NCBI RefSeq assembly: GCF_019972835.1
Contig: NZ_BPPB01000001.1
Coordinates: forward strand, 310,001-374,000
Length of the DNA stretch: 64,000 nucleotides
Reading direction: 5' to 3'
Source: Lactobacillus laiwuensis
Lineage (GTDB): Bacteria > Bacillota > Bacilli > Lactobacillales > Lactobacillaceae
Of the stretch, positions 37,890 to 47,203 are shown piece by piece. The number at the start of each line of letters is the position of its first letter. Position 1 is the stretch's first letter. The translations under genes and the position numbers were made by a program. The notes beneath the pieces were generated by a model, which saw nothing but the letters and a program-made list of their open reading frames with translations, made no database searches and was not told where the DNA came from.

Positions 37890-38793
37890 TAAATATCAAT
37901 TCGTAATTCAGGAGGAAAAAGGTAGAATCGATAAAGTGCTTGCGACTAAAATTCCATCTTTATCACGCTCAAGGATCCAAGAACTAGTGCAAGATAAAAA
38001 TATATTAGTTAATGGTAAAACGGTTAAAACTTCTTATAAAGTTCAAAAAAATGACTTAATTTCAGTTTTAGTACCTAAGCTAAAGCCTTTGGCTGTAATT
38101 CCGGAGGACATACCATTAGATATTATTTACGAAGATCAAGATGTAATAGTTGTTAACAAGCCTCAAGGTATGGTAGTTCATCCAGCTGCTGGACATCCAG
38201 ACCACACTCTTGTCAATGCATTATTGTTTCATACAAAAAATTTAGCTGAAAGCTCAGAAGGCTTTCGGCCGGGAATCGTGCATCGAATTGATAAAGATAC
38301 ATCTGGTTTATTGATGGTGGCCAAAAACTCCTTTGCGCGTGAAAGCTTAGAGAAACAATTAGCACAAAAAACAAATAAAAGACTTTATTTAGCAATAGTC
38401 CACGGTAATTTTTCTGAAAAATTTGGCACGATAGAAGCTCCGATCGGACGAGATCATTATAATCGTAAAAAAATGGCTGTAGTTGAAAACGGTAAAGATG
38501 CAGTCACTCATTTTACTGTTCTAGAACAGTTCCCAAAATATAGTTTAATAAAATGTCAGCTTGAAACAGGTCGTACACATCAGATTAGGGTGCACCTTGC
38601 TTATATTGGGCATCCGGTTGCAGGGGATCCATTGTATGGACCACATCATACCTTAAAGGGTAATGGTCAGTTTTTGCATGCTCAGGTTTTAGGATTTGAA
38701 CAACCGCATTCAGGCAAATGGTTAGAATTTGAAGTTCAACCGCCACAAATTTTCTTACAACAATTGGCTGACTTAAGAGAAAAAAGTGATTAA
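37882..38793 (+). CDS. RluD-family 23S rRNA pseudouridine synthase
   Basis: Protein of 303 aa with an N-terminal S4 RNA-binding domain (about residues 9-75) and a catalytic domain containing GIVHRIDKDTSGLLMVAK (catalytic Asp) and the RTHQIRVHLAYIGHPV block. The ATG at 37882, overlapping lspA by 8 bases, is preferred; TTG and ATG codons at 37861 and 37864 lie deeper in lspA. The stop is directly followed by the carA-like start. Confidence 0.9.
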   Translation: MPDKYQFVIQEEKGRIDKVLATKIPSLSRSRIQELVQDKNILVNGKTVKTSYKVQKNDLISVLVPKLKPLAVIPEDIPLDIIYEDQDVIVVNKPQGMVVHPAAGHPDHTLVNALLFHTKNLAESSEGFRPGIVHRIDKDTSGLLMVAKNSFARESLEKQLAQKTNKRLYLAIVHGNFSEKFGTIEAPIGRDHYNRKKMAVVENGKDAVTHFTVLEQFPKYSLIKCQLETGRTHQIRVHLAYIGHPVAGDPLYGPHHTLKGNGQFLHAQVLGFEQPHSGKWLEFEVQPPQIFLQQLADLREKSD

Positions 38794-39849
38794 ATGAAAC
38801 GATACTTAATTCTGGAAAATGGTCAATCATTTCCGGGAGAGGGATTAGGAGCTTCAATAATTTCTACTGGCGAATTAGCTATTCAGACTGGTAATTTTGG
38901 TTATCAAGAAGCTTTAACTGATCCCACAAACACTGGTAAAATTTTAGTTTTTACTGCACCGATGATCGGTGGCAATGGCATTAATGCAATTGATTATGAA
39001 AGTATTAATCCAACTGTAAAAGGAATTATTGCTAATGATGTAGCGCAAAATATTTCAGATAGTGATAATTTTCAAGATTTAGCTTCCTTTTTAAAAGAAA
39101 AAAATATACCAGCAATTTTTAACGTTGATACCAGGGCTTTAGTTCATCTTTTAAACAAAGAGAAAACAATTAAAGCCTCAATCATGGACACAAATGATGA
39201 ACATGCTTTTGATCAAATCAAAGCTTTAGTCCTGCCAAAAAACAAGTCTGCCACTGTTTCAACTAAAAATCCCTATGCGGTACCTAATGTGGGTAAGACT
39301 GTGGCCATCATCGATCTTGGCTTAAAGCACTCTATGCTTAGAGAATTGTCTTTACGAAAAGTAAATGCTACTGTCTTACCATATAACGTGTCAGTACCTG
39401 ATATTAAAAATTTGCGCCCCCAAGGAATTATTATTTCTGGTGGTCCAGGAAAAGTGGATGAACTCAAAGAGAACCTTAATCCTATTCTGACAGCATTTTA
39501 CAAGAAAATTCCTCTTTGGGGAATTGGTTTGGGCTTTTTAGCCTTAAGTGAATTTCTCAATTTTGAATTAGTAGCTTTGCCTCAGGCCTATAATGGTATC
39601 AATTATCCAATTATTGACCAAAATACGAATGAGATTTGGCAAGTAGCGATGAACATTGATCAATTAGTATTGCCAAACAGCGTTCAATTTGCAATGGAAA
39701 AAGAACTATACGATCTTCACAGTGAATTATTAGCCGGCTACAGCAATAAAGCTAATAAAGTGATTGGTACGGCTTTTAATGCTGAAGGTGCACCTGGAAG
39801 CCTTGATGCTCTTCCTATTTTTAATAATTTTGTAGAGATGATGGTGTAA
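38794..39849 (+). CDS. CarA-like protein, catalytically degenerate carbamoyl-phosphate synthase small subunit
   Basis: Protein of 351 aa, full length for CarA. It has the N-terminal small-subunit domain (GNFGYQEALTDP) and a C-terminal class I amidotransferase domain (IISGGPGK). The glutaminase centre is destroyed: the catalytic cysteine of GICLGHQ is glycine (GIGLGFL, G245, with F248 and L249 in place of H and Q). The triad histidine of the GHPEASPG block is N329 (AFNAEGAPG), and only the glutamate (E331) remains. The frame is intact, so this is a pseudoenzyme rather than a broken gene. It sits between rluD and the carB-like gene, each within 3 bases. Confidence 0.85.
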   Translation: MKRYLILENGQSFPGEGLGASIISTGELAIQTGNFGYQEALTDPTNTGKILVFTAPMIGGNGINAIDYESINPTVKGIIANDVAQNISDSDNFQDLASFLKEKNIPAIFNVDTRALVHLLNKEKTIKASIMDTNDEHAFDQIKALVLPKNKSATVSTKNPYAVPNVGKTVAIIDLGLKHSMLRELSLRKVNATVLPYNVSVPDIKNLRPQGIIISGGPGKVDELKENLNPILTAFYKKIPLWGIGLGFLALSEFLNFELVALPQAYNGINYPIIDQNTNEIWQVAMNIDQLVLPNSVQFAMEKELYDLHSELLAGYSNKANKVIGTAFNAEGAPGSLDALPIFNNFVEMMV

Positions 39850-39851
39850 AA

Positions 39852-42800
39852 ATGCCTTTAGAAAATGACTTAGATAAAGTTTTAATCATTGGATCAGGCC
39901 CAACCCTGGTTGGTAAAGTGTCTGAAACTGATTTATTAGTTGAAGATGCACTTCAAGCACTTTTTGAAGAAGATATTCAAGTTGTTTTGGTTAATCCCAA
40001 TCCTGCAACAATTTCTACTGACAAAAAATCTGGGTTAACTGTTTATCTTGAACCAATGACGCTGGAATTTCTAAAAAGAATAATTCGTATGGAAGAACCA
40101 AATGCTATTATTTCTGCTTACGGCTCAACTACAGGCTTAAAAGTTACCAGAGAATTGGTTCAGGATGGTATATTGCAAAAAATGGGTGTTAGATTGCTGA
40201 CCTTGAATAAGCAAACTCTCACAATGGATAATCATCAAAAAATGAATGCTTTTTTGGCTGAAAATCAAATTGAGGCTAATAAATATTGGAATTTAACTGA
40301 TTTTAGTGCTGGAAATATTCAGAAACAGTTATCTGAAAAAGTTCAATTTCCCGTAATGCTCATTAAAGAAAATACTGCAACCAAAAATACACAAATTATT
40401 TTTGACAACGTTTCTGACTTAAATGAGTACCTAACAAAAGAAAGACAATCTGAGAACTTTTCTTTTAGCAATTACCATTTGTCTGAAGATCTTTCTTCCT
40501 GGGGAGAAGTCATTGCTAACATAATTCGTGACAGTTCCGGAAATGTGCTTTTTACCAACTTAGCTGATACTATTGAATCTGTAGCTATTAATGCCGGAGA
40601 TTCTGCAACTGTAATGCCAGCTTTAACGCTTAATAATGATCAAGTACAAAAAATTCGTGCCATTGCTAAAACAATTGCCAACAAATTAAAAATAGTCGGA
40701 ATATTAAATATTCACTTTGCTGTCAAACATGAGGGAACCAGATTTTCTGTAAAAATTTTATCAATCAAGCCTAGGTTAACACGCAGTGCGATTTGGTCAA
40801 AAAGAGTAGGGTTATATAGTTTAGGCTACATTGTTTGTAAAATAGCCATTGGTTATCGTTTAGATGAAATAACAGATCCATTATCAGGTCTTAATGCTGC
40901 TGTTGAGCCAACCTTAGATAAAGTCGCAGTTAGAATGCCTTTCTGGTCATTAACACAATCTGGTAGTAACCACTATTTACTTGGCACCAAAATGCAAGCC
41001 AGTGGGGAGGCCATTGGATTAGGAACAAATTTCGAATCTGCTTTTTTAAAGGGCCTTGCATCAACAGTCAATTTAAAAATGGCACTTAATGTTTTTAAAA
41101 CTGAAAAAGCAAAAGAAAAAAGCGAAATTGCAAGTGATTTAGAACATCCCGATGAGTCACATCTAATTAAGCTTTTAGCCGCAATATCTAATGGTTTTGA
41201 TTATCATGATCTGCAAAACATTATTCATATCCATCCCGTTTATTTTCAAAAACTAGCTCATATCGTGCAAATAGGTCTTAAATTAGCAACTGGTAATTTA
41301 ACAGATGAACTATTGATTGAAGCTAAAAAGAGAGGATTTCGTAATGCGTTAATTTCTGAACTTTCTAATACTGATGTTAATGCAATTAAAAAGAAGCTGA
41401 TAAAGATGCATTTAAAGCCGGCTTATCAACAAATAGATGGGTCTGCGGGAACAATTAAACCTCTAGTTAAAGCATATTATAGTTCATATGGAGTTCAAGA
41501 TGAAAGTCAAGCTCTAACTGCAAATAAAAAAGTCTTGGTGATTGGTATGCTACCTTCACAAGTTTCAGTTACAAGCGAATTTGACTACATGATTAGTCAT
41601 GCAATTGATACTTTACATAATAATAATTATGCCACTGTTTTATTATCCAATAACGATGAATCTGTGGCAATTAGCTATAAAAGGGCAGATAAGGTTTATT
41701 TTGAACCTATAACTCTTGAAAGTATCTTACATATTGCTGAAAAAGAAGATATAAAAGATGTTTTAGTACAATTCTCCGGCAAAGAAATGAATGCTTTATG
41801 TAAAAAACTAATAAAAAATGGCTTAAATATTTTAGGCAATAAAAATATTAATCCAAAGGATCGTGTAGAACAGGTTTTAAATAAACCATTAAAAAATTTA
41901 GGACAAAATAAGCTTTTAACAACAGTTGATAAAACCGAAGCGAAATCTTTTATCAACGAACACGGTTTTCCAATTCTCATTGGCGGATTTAACAATATGG
42001 GTGTAAAGCAAAAATCTGCTGTTGTTTACGATTTGCCGGCTCTAAAAAAATATTTGAAAGAAAATCAATTATCCAAAGTTAGTTTATCTCAGTTTATTGA
42101 AGGAAATAAATATGAAATCACAGCCATTTCAGACGGTAAGAATGTTACACTTCCCGGAATTATAGAACACCTGGAACAAACCGGCTCTCATGCGTCAGAT
42201 TCAATTGCTGTTTTTAAGCCACAGAATTTAACTAAAATAGGCAAAAAATTACTTATTGAATATGCTACTGAATTAATTAAACGTATAAATATGCGTGGAA
42301 TTTTTACATTACATTTTTTAATTGTTGACAAGAAAATTTTTTTACTACAAATTAAACCTTACGCTGGACATAATATTGCTTTTTTATCTAAGGCACTTGG
42401 AAAGGATATTACCCAATGCGCAACAGAAGTGCTTATTGGAAAAAACTTACCCGACTTAGATTATAAAAACGGTTTGTGGCATTCAAATAATTTCATTTTT
42501 GTTAAAATGCCAGTTTTTTCATACATTGATTATCAAAGTGAAAACTCTTTTGATTCAAAAATGAAATCATCTGGCTCTGTCATGGGCCGAGATACTGAGC
42601 TTGCGAAAGCTTTATACAAGGGCTATGAAGCCAGTGGATTAAGAATACCTAACTTTGGTACTATATTTATATCTGTTCGTGACGAGGATAAGAAGAAAGT
42701 GACAGAACTAGCTCAACGTTTTTATCGTCTAGGTTTTAAAATAATTGCCACTGAAGGTACAGCTAATGGTTTAGCAGAGGCTGGAATAACCACAGGAATT

Positions 42801-43028
42801 GTTTCCAAAATTAGTCATGGCTCTCGCAGTCTACTGGATAAAATTCGACAACATAAAATTGATATGGTTATTAACATTACAAACTTGTCCGACTCTGCTA
42901 GTGACGATGCAATCAGAATACGTGATGAAGCTCTAAACCAAAACATACCTGTATTTTCCAGTATTGAAACAACAGAACTTATTTTAAGCGTTCTAGAATC
43001 ACTAGCATTAACTACACAACCAATTTGA
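39852..43028 (+). CDS. CarB-like protein, degenerate carbamoyl-phosphate synthase large subunit
   Basis: Protein of 1058 aa, nearly the usual CarB length, with two ATP-grasp halves, a middle oligomerisation region and a C-terminal MGS-like domain. Both active sites look dead. The glycine-rich loop of the first half is replaced (TATKNTQII around residues 175-183), the metal-binding E-x-N-P-R is S-I-K-P-R (304-308), and in the second half it is Q-I-K-P-Y (833-837). The oligomerisation block (GFRNALISELS, KPAYQQIDGSAG) and the MGS domain (ATEGTANGLAEAGI, VINIT, IPVFSS) are much better kept. The frame is intact. The function is unknown; regulatory or scaffold use is conjecture. Confidence 0.85.
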   Translation: MPLENDLDKVLIIGSGPTLVGKVSETDLLVEDALQALFEEDIQVVLVNPNPATISTDKKSGLTVYLEPMTLEFLKRIIRMEEPNAIISAYGSTTGLKVTRELVQDGILQKMGVRLLTLNKQTLTMDNHQKMNAFLAENQIEANKYWNLTDFSAGNIQKQLSEKVQFPVMLIKENTATKNTQIIFDNVSDLNEYLTKERQSENFSFSNYHLSEDLSSWGEVIANIIRDSSGNVLFTNLADTIESVAINAGDSATVMPALTLNNDQVQKIRAIAKTIANKLKIVGILNIHFAVKHEGTRFSVKILSIKPRLTRSAIWSKRVGLYSLGYIVCKIAIGYRLDEITDPLSGLNAAVEPTLDKVAVRMPFWSLTQSGSNHYLLGTKMQASGEAIGLGTNFESAFLKGLASTVNLKMALNVFKTEKAKEKSEIASDLEHPDESHLIKLLAAISNGFDYHDLQNIIHIHPVYFQKLAHIVQIGLKLATGNLTDELLIEAKKRGFRNALISELSNTDVNAIKKKLIKMHLKPAYQQIDGSAGTIKPLVKAYYSSYGVQDESQALTANKKVLVIGMLPSQVSVTSEFDYMISHAIDTLHNNNYATVLLSNNDESVAISYKRADKVYFEPITLESILHIAEKEDIKDVLVQFSGKEMNALCKKLIKNGLNILGNKNINPKDRVEQVLNKPLKNLGQNKLLTTVDKTEAKSFINEHGFPILIGGFNNMGVKQKSAVVYDLPALKKYLKENQLSKVSLSQFIEGNKYEITAISDGKNVTLPGIIEHLEQTGSHASDSIAVFKPQNLTKIGKKLLIEYATELIKRINMRGIFTLHFLIVDKKIFLLQIKPYAGHNIAFLSKALGKDITQCATEVLIGKNLPDLDYKNGLWHSNNFIFVKMPVFSYIDYQSENSFDSKMKSSGSVMGRDTELAKALYKGYEASGLRIPNFGTIFISVRDEDKKKVTELAQRFYRLGFKIIATEGTANGLAEAGITTGIVSKISHGSRSLLDKIRQHKIDMVINITNLSDSASDDAIRIRDEALNQNIPVFSSIETTELILSVLESLALTTQPI

Positions 43029-43042
43029 TACCATAAGAAAAA

Positions 43043-43077
43043 TGAAACGAGGGTGAACAATTTCATCCTCGTTTTTT
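43043..43077. terminator. Bidirectional terminator between the carB-like gene and rqcH
   Basis: AAACGAGGGTGAA pairs with TTCATCCTCGTTT (one G-T pair) and ends in T residues. It serves the convergent genes. Confidence 0.88.
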
Positions 43078-44764
43078 AATTTATTCTTTTGCTTAACACT
43101 CGTTCTTTTTCAGGGGTCACTTCAATTGAATTTTGCCCAGTATAAATTACAAAACCAGGCTTTGCACCATTAGGTTTTTTTACTCTTTTATCTTTCACGT
43201 AATCAACCTGTACATGAGCTGAATTTTTAGCCTTAGAAAAATAGGCTGCAATTTCAGCGGTTTCCGCAATATCTTTTTCTGTTGCCTGATCAGATTGCAA
43301 AATAACGTGTGAACCAGGAATATTTTTAACATGAAACCAAATATCAGTTTTATTAGCTTTTTTTAGAGTGAGCCAATCATTTTGCAGGTTATTTTTACCA
43401 ACTAAAACAGTTTTACCAGATGAAATGCGAAATTTATTGAGATTTTTCTCAGTAATTTTCTTTTTCCGTTTAGGTTTCTGGGGCTTTTTAATATAGCCTT
43501 GATTCATCAATTCTTCGTTAATTTGATCGATATCTTGTGGTTCAGCATTATCGATTGCAGTTTGGATAGTGTCAAAATAAGTTAAATTGTTTTGAGCTAT
43601 CTTTATTTGTTCTTTAACATGTTTAATCGAATCACGTAGCTTTTTATACTTGGTAAAATATTTTTGACCATTGCGGGCAGGAGAGAGTGCAGCATCAAGC
43701 TTAATTTTTAAAGGTTGATCATTATCATAATAATTAGGCAGTTCGATTTCTGTCATTCCCGGTTTAACTTGGGACAAGTTGGCATTAAGAATTTCTCCCC
43801 GAATTCTATATCCTTCAGAATTTTCAGCTTGGTCCAATTGCTTTTTCAGTTTAACTATTTTTTTAGTTAATTTTTTATGCTCGTTTTTTACCAGGCGTTC
43901 AATTTGACTTGACTTTTGTCTCACCCAATCCTGATTGGCCTGATATTGGTAAAAACTATCTAATGCATGATTAATATCTGGATCAGAACTTTCTTTAGTT
44001 AAGTTAAGATGGTAAGGCAAATAAGGAAAAATCTTCCGCTTATTATTTGGTGTTTTCAGAATAAAAGCACCTTTTTTATTAAACTGAGCCATAAAAGTTT
44101 TAAAAGATGAATAAGAAAAATCGTCTTCTAAATAACCTGCAAGTTCTTGACGATCGTCTCGATCAAGCCCTCCAATCTGACCGGCGAATTTTTCAGGATC
44201 AGAATTCAAAGCCCATTTATTAAACTCTGTTTCCGTCATCTTGAAACCATCAATACCAGATATAAGGGGAGGTAACTCATATTTAGCTTTGGGTAAGAGC
44301 AACCGCACTCTATTTTCATCAGGATTAATTCTTTTGAGCAAATCAATTATTCGTCCACTTTTTTGGTCATAGAGAATAACATTGCTATGTCTGCCCATTA
44401 ACTCTAATGATAAGACTAGTTGAACTTGGTCGCCAAGTTCGTTACGGTTGCTAAAATTAAAATTAACAATGCGATCAACACCTAATTGATCAATTGATTG
44501 TAAAATTGAACCTTCTAAATATTTACGTAGCACCATGACAAAGGTTGGTGCTTTATCAGGATTAGCAATAGTTTGGCCGGTAATATAAAATCGTGGATAC
44601 TGCGCATTGGCAGATAATAACAATTGAATATTCTTTCTGTCTTTTCTAAAAGTTAATACTAAATCCTGTTCAAATGGTTGATAAATCTTGGAAAGCCTGC
44701 CACTTTCTATTTTTGGTTTAACATCATTTAGCAGGCTATGTATGAACAAACCATCAAAAGCCAT
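43076..44764 (-). CDS. rqcH: RqcH/NFACT-family ribosome quality-control protein (Fbp54-like)
   Basis: Protein of 562 aa that binds stalled 50S-peptidyl-tRNA complexes and adds alanine tails. It was long annotated as fibronectin-binding protein. NFACT-N covers residues 1-200 with the DR motif in GVDRIVNF. A coiled coil spans about 280-420, and NFACT-R (KTDIWFHVKNIPGSHVIL) lies near the C-terminus. GAGGTGATA precedes the ATG. An extended TATAAT lies on the minus strand at 44790-44795. Location downstream of the carAB position is common in lactobacilli. Confidence 0.92.
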   Translation of the reverse strand: MAFDGLFIHSLLNDVKPKIESGRLSKIYQPFEQDLVLTFRKDRKNIQLLLSANAQYPRFYITGQTIANPDKAPTFVMVLRKYLEGSILQSIDQLGVDRIVNFNFSNRNELGDQVQLVLSLELMGRHSNVILYDQKSGRIIDLLKRINPDENRVRLLLPKAKYELPPLISGIDGFKMTETEFNKWALNSDPEKFAGQIGGLDRDDRQELAGYLEDDFSYSSFKTFMAQFNKKGAFILKTPNNKRKIFPYLPYHLNLTKESSDPDINHALDSFYQYQANQDWVRQKSSQIERLVKNEHKKLTKKIVKLKKQLDQAENSEGYRIRGEILNANLSQVKPGMTEIELPNYYDNDQPLKIKLDAALSPARNGQKYFTKYKKLRDSIKHVKEQIKIAQNNLTYFDTIQTAIDNAEPQDIDQINEELMNQGYIKKPQKPKRKKKITEKNLNKFRISSGKTVLVGKNNLQNDWLTLKKANKTDIWFHVKNIPGSHVILQSDQATEKDIAETAEIAAYFSKAKNSAHVQVDYVKDKRVKKPNGAKPGFVIYTGQNSIEVTPEKERVLSKRIN

Positions 44765-45116
44765 ATTATCACCTCAAAACACGCTCTCTATTATACCAAG
44801 TATTCGGCTATAAGTGCTTATTTAAAATATAAGTTATTAAAAATCTTAAAAAAGAGTACCACTAATTATATAGTAATCATTTTCAAAATAGTTAAAGAAA
44901 TCATTGCAAAAAACTGATATACTGGTAATATAGATTTAAAGTTATTGATATAAATATTTATAAGCTAAAGATAATAGTTGCAAATATTACTATTCAATTA
45001 AGTATTAATGTTTCACATTTTTGCTTAAATTTTATGCTTTTCAAGCTTTCAATATTGCTTAAATTTTAGTTTATAAAATATTTTTATGTTTATGTTTTAT
45101 CAGAAAAGGTAGTTAA
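44765..45116. other. Divergent AT-rich intergenic region (352 bp)
   Basis: It contains the rqcH promoter (minus, 44790-44795) and a possible plus-strand promoter with TTGCAA (44904-44909) and TAATAT (44926-44931). The string TTGCTTAAATTTTA occurs twice near 45022 and 45055. There is no ORF with a ribosome site. Confidence 0.55.
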
Positions 45117-45530
45117 ATGGACGTTTTATCTTTTAGCACAATTGCTGGAAATATTAAAAACGAAATAAACAAAAGGTGCGGGTTGAACCTTTCGCAAACT
45201 AGAATCTTGCTTTACTTTTACCATAATGGTAATACTGCTTTAAAAATGGGAGATTTAGCTGAAAAATTAAAAATATCACTTTCGACATTAAGCAGGCAGT
45301 TGCAGCAAAAGAAAACCATGAGTTTTGTAACAATTAAAAGATCAGAAAGTGATTCTAGCAAAACAGTTCTGCTGAATGAACAGGGGTTGGAAAAAATTTC
45401 TGAATTGAGAAACGTTTTAAAAGAAATAGAAGCATCACTTTTACATGGTTTAACCAAGCAAGAAGTAGAAGCATTTGATCAAACTTTTACTAAACTGGTA
45501 CAGAAAGCTGAGAGAACAAGTTCTCTATAG
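45117..45530 (+). CDS. MarR-family transcriptional regulator
   Basis: Protein of 137 aa with a winged helix-turn-helix: LSQTRILLYFYHNGN, then MGDLAEKLKISLSTLSRQLQQ (recognition helix), then the wing IKRSESDSSKTVLLNEQG, flanked by helices for dimerisation. No metal or thiol sensor is evident. AAAAGG precedes the ATG. It is followed by a DegV gene with its own extended -10 (TGCTATAAT, 45558-45566). Its regulon is unknown; the short palindrome at 45511-45526 is a possible operator. Confidence 0.8.
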   Translation: MDVLSFSTIAGNIKNEINKRCGLNLSQTRILLYFYHNGNTALKMGDLAEKLKISLSTLSRQLQQKKTMSFVTIKRSESDSSKTVLLNEQGLEKISELRNVLKEIEASLLHGLTKQEVEAFDQTFTKLVQKAERTSSL

Positions 45531-45605
45531 TTGATAGTCGAAACACTTATTTTTTTATGCTATAATTCTTGTATGTTGTACAGACAAAAGCGAAAGGTAA
45601 GTTAG

Positions 45606-46484
45606 ATGAAGATTGCTTTAGTTACTGATAGTACTAGCGCCATTACAAAACAAGAGGCAGAAAAAAATAACATTATTGTTGTTTCAATTCCAATTATTAT
45701 AGGTAAAAAAGAGTATTTAGAAAATGTTGATATTACTTCTGATCAACTTTTCAAAATGCAGAGAGAGGGAGCAGATTTTCCCAAAACTTCTCAGCCAAGC
45801 ACAGGCGATTTGATACGCCTTTTTGATCGCCTAAATAATGAAGGCTATGACGCTATTATTGCTATTACACTTTCCAGCGGGATTTCTGGTTTTTATCAAA
45901 CATTATGTAATATTGCAGAAAATCATCCGAAATATAATTTACATGCTATTGACACAAGAATGACTGTTCGCTTACAAGGTAATTTGGTTTTGGCAGCAGC
46001 TAAAATGATAAAAAATGGTCTTGATCTGGATACAATTTTAGCTCGACTTGAAAAAATTCGTTCAACTATTGATGAAATATTCGTAGTTAATGATTTAAAC
46101 AATTTAAGTCGAGGAGGCCGCTTAAGCAATGCCAGTGCTTTTATCGGATCTATGCTAAATATCAAGCCGCTGCTTACTTTCAAAGACGGCAATATAGTAG
46201 CTTTTGACAAAATTCGTTCTATGAAACGAGCTTTTATCAAAATTAAGAAATTAACAGTAAAGAAAATTGAACAATTACCTTATAAAGATAAAATAAAACT
46301 TTTTATTATTGATTCCAATGACAGCAGTCAAGTAGATGAAGCTAAAGCATTTTTAACTGAACAATTTCCGGAACAAAATATTTCTATCACAAAATTTAGT
46401 CCTGTTATTGCCACGCATCTAGGAGAAAAGTCTTTTGCAATTGGTTGGATGATTGACATAGATAAAATAGATTTGACTAAATAA
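45606..46484 (+). CDS. DegV-family fatty-acid-binding protein (FakB-like)
   Basis: Protein of 292 aa. The N-terminal ALVTDSTSAITKQEAEK, the SQPSTGD motif and TLSSGISGFYQ form the fatty-acid carboxylate site. FVVNDLNNLSRGGRLSNASAF is the family signature. Such proteins present fatty acids to the kinase FakA. No fakA is nearby, so which fatty acid it binds is open. An extended TATAAT lies about 40 bases upstream and a terminator follows. Confidence 0.92.
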   Translation: MKIALVTDSTSAITKQEAEKNNIIVVSIPIIIGKKEYLENVDITSDQLFKMQREGADFPKTSQPSTGDLIRLFDRLNNEGYDAIIAITLSSGISGFYQTLCNIAENHPKYNLHAIDTRMTVRLQGNLVLAAAKMIKNGLDLDTILARLEKIRSTIDEIFVVNDLNNLSRGGRLSNASAFIGSMLNIKPLLTFKDGNIVAFDKIRSMKRAFIKIKKLTVKKIEQLPYKDKIKLFIIDSNDSSQVDEAKAFLTEQFPEQNISITKFSPVIATHLGEKSFAIGWMIDIDKIDLTK

Positions 46485-46485
46485 G

Positions 46486-46513
46486 AGCAACCTTTCGCAA
46501 GGCTGCTTTTTTG
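46486..46513 (+). terminator. Terminator after the DegV gene
   Basis: AGCAACCTT pairs with AAGGCTGCT around TCGC, with one mismatch, and is followed by TTTTTTG. Confidence 0.85.
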
Positions 46514-46535
46514 TTACAGAAGTGGGAGGATATAT

Positions 46536-47174
46536 ATGATAAAGCAAATGGATCAGATAACCAAATGGGCTGTAGAATTGCAGAGCATTGCTCAAGACGG
46601 CCTAGAATATGGTCACGATCGTTTTGACAGGGAGCGTTACGAACAAGTAAGAAAGATTGCCACTGAAATGATGGCAGCTAAAACTGGTCAGCCAATAAAT
46701 ATTGTTAAAGGCTTATTTAGTAATGATGATGGATACCAGACGCCTAAAGTTTCTACCAGAGCTGCAATTTTCAATAAACAAAAAATCTTACTGGTTAAAG
46801 AAACTACAGATAATTTATGGTCAATGCCTGGAGGTTGGTGTGAACCTAATATAACAGTTAAAGAAAATTGTATAAAGGAAGCAGAAGAGGAATCTGGTCA
46901 TAAAATTGAAGTTGATCATATTATTGCAGTAAACAACCATTCAACTAATATTTATGATAAAGAGCGAATTAAACGAGCTATTAATGTCTGCAATATCATT
47001 TTTTTATGTAAAGATCTAGGTGGAAAATTTTCAAAAAATACTGAGACTGATAAGTGTTCCTTTTTCGAACTTGATAATTTACCACCTTTATCATTGCCAC
47101 GAAATTCTTTAGCAGAGATAAAAATGTGTTTTGAAGCGAATCAAAGTCCTAATTGGCAAACAAAATTTGAATAA
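46536..47174 (+). CDS. Nudix hydrolase with N-terminal helical domain
   Basis: Protein of 212 aa. The N-terminal 60 residues form the helical Nudix_N-type domain (QITKWAVELQSIAQDGLEYG). The Nudix box is at MPGGWCEPN with KEAEEESGHKI. The first glutamate of the classical box is isoleucine, as in other GGW-type members, while the metal-binding EExEE core is kept. It hydrolyses a nucleoside-diphosphate-linked compound of unknown identity. GGGAGGA precedes the start. Confidence 0.87.
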   Translation: MIKQMDQITKWAVELQSIAQDGLEYGHDRFDRERYEQVRKIATEMMAAKTGQPINIVKGLFSNDDGYQTPKVSTRAAIFNKQKILLVKETTDNLWSMPGGWCEPNITVKENCIKEAEEESGHKIEVDHIIAVNNHSTNIYDKERIKRAINVCNIIFLCKDLGGKFSKNTETDKCSFFELDNLPPLSLPRNSLAEIKMCFEANQSPNWQTKFE

Positions 47175-47203
47175 AAAACAGGCTCTGTATCAAGCCTGTT
47201 TGT
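47175..47203. terminator. Bidirectional terminator between the Nudix gene and the recombinase gene
   Basis: AAACAGGCT pairs with AGCCTGTTT across an 8-base loop. The right arm covers the last codons of the minus-strand recombinase gene. Confidence 0.75.

Noticed and set aside
38794..43028. Simple pseudogenisation of carA-carB
   Set aside because: Over 1,400 codons remain open with no frameshift or stop, and specific domains stay well conserved, so I treat them as intact coding genes with lost catalysis.
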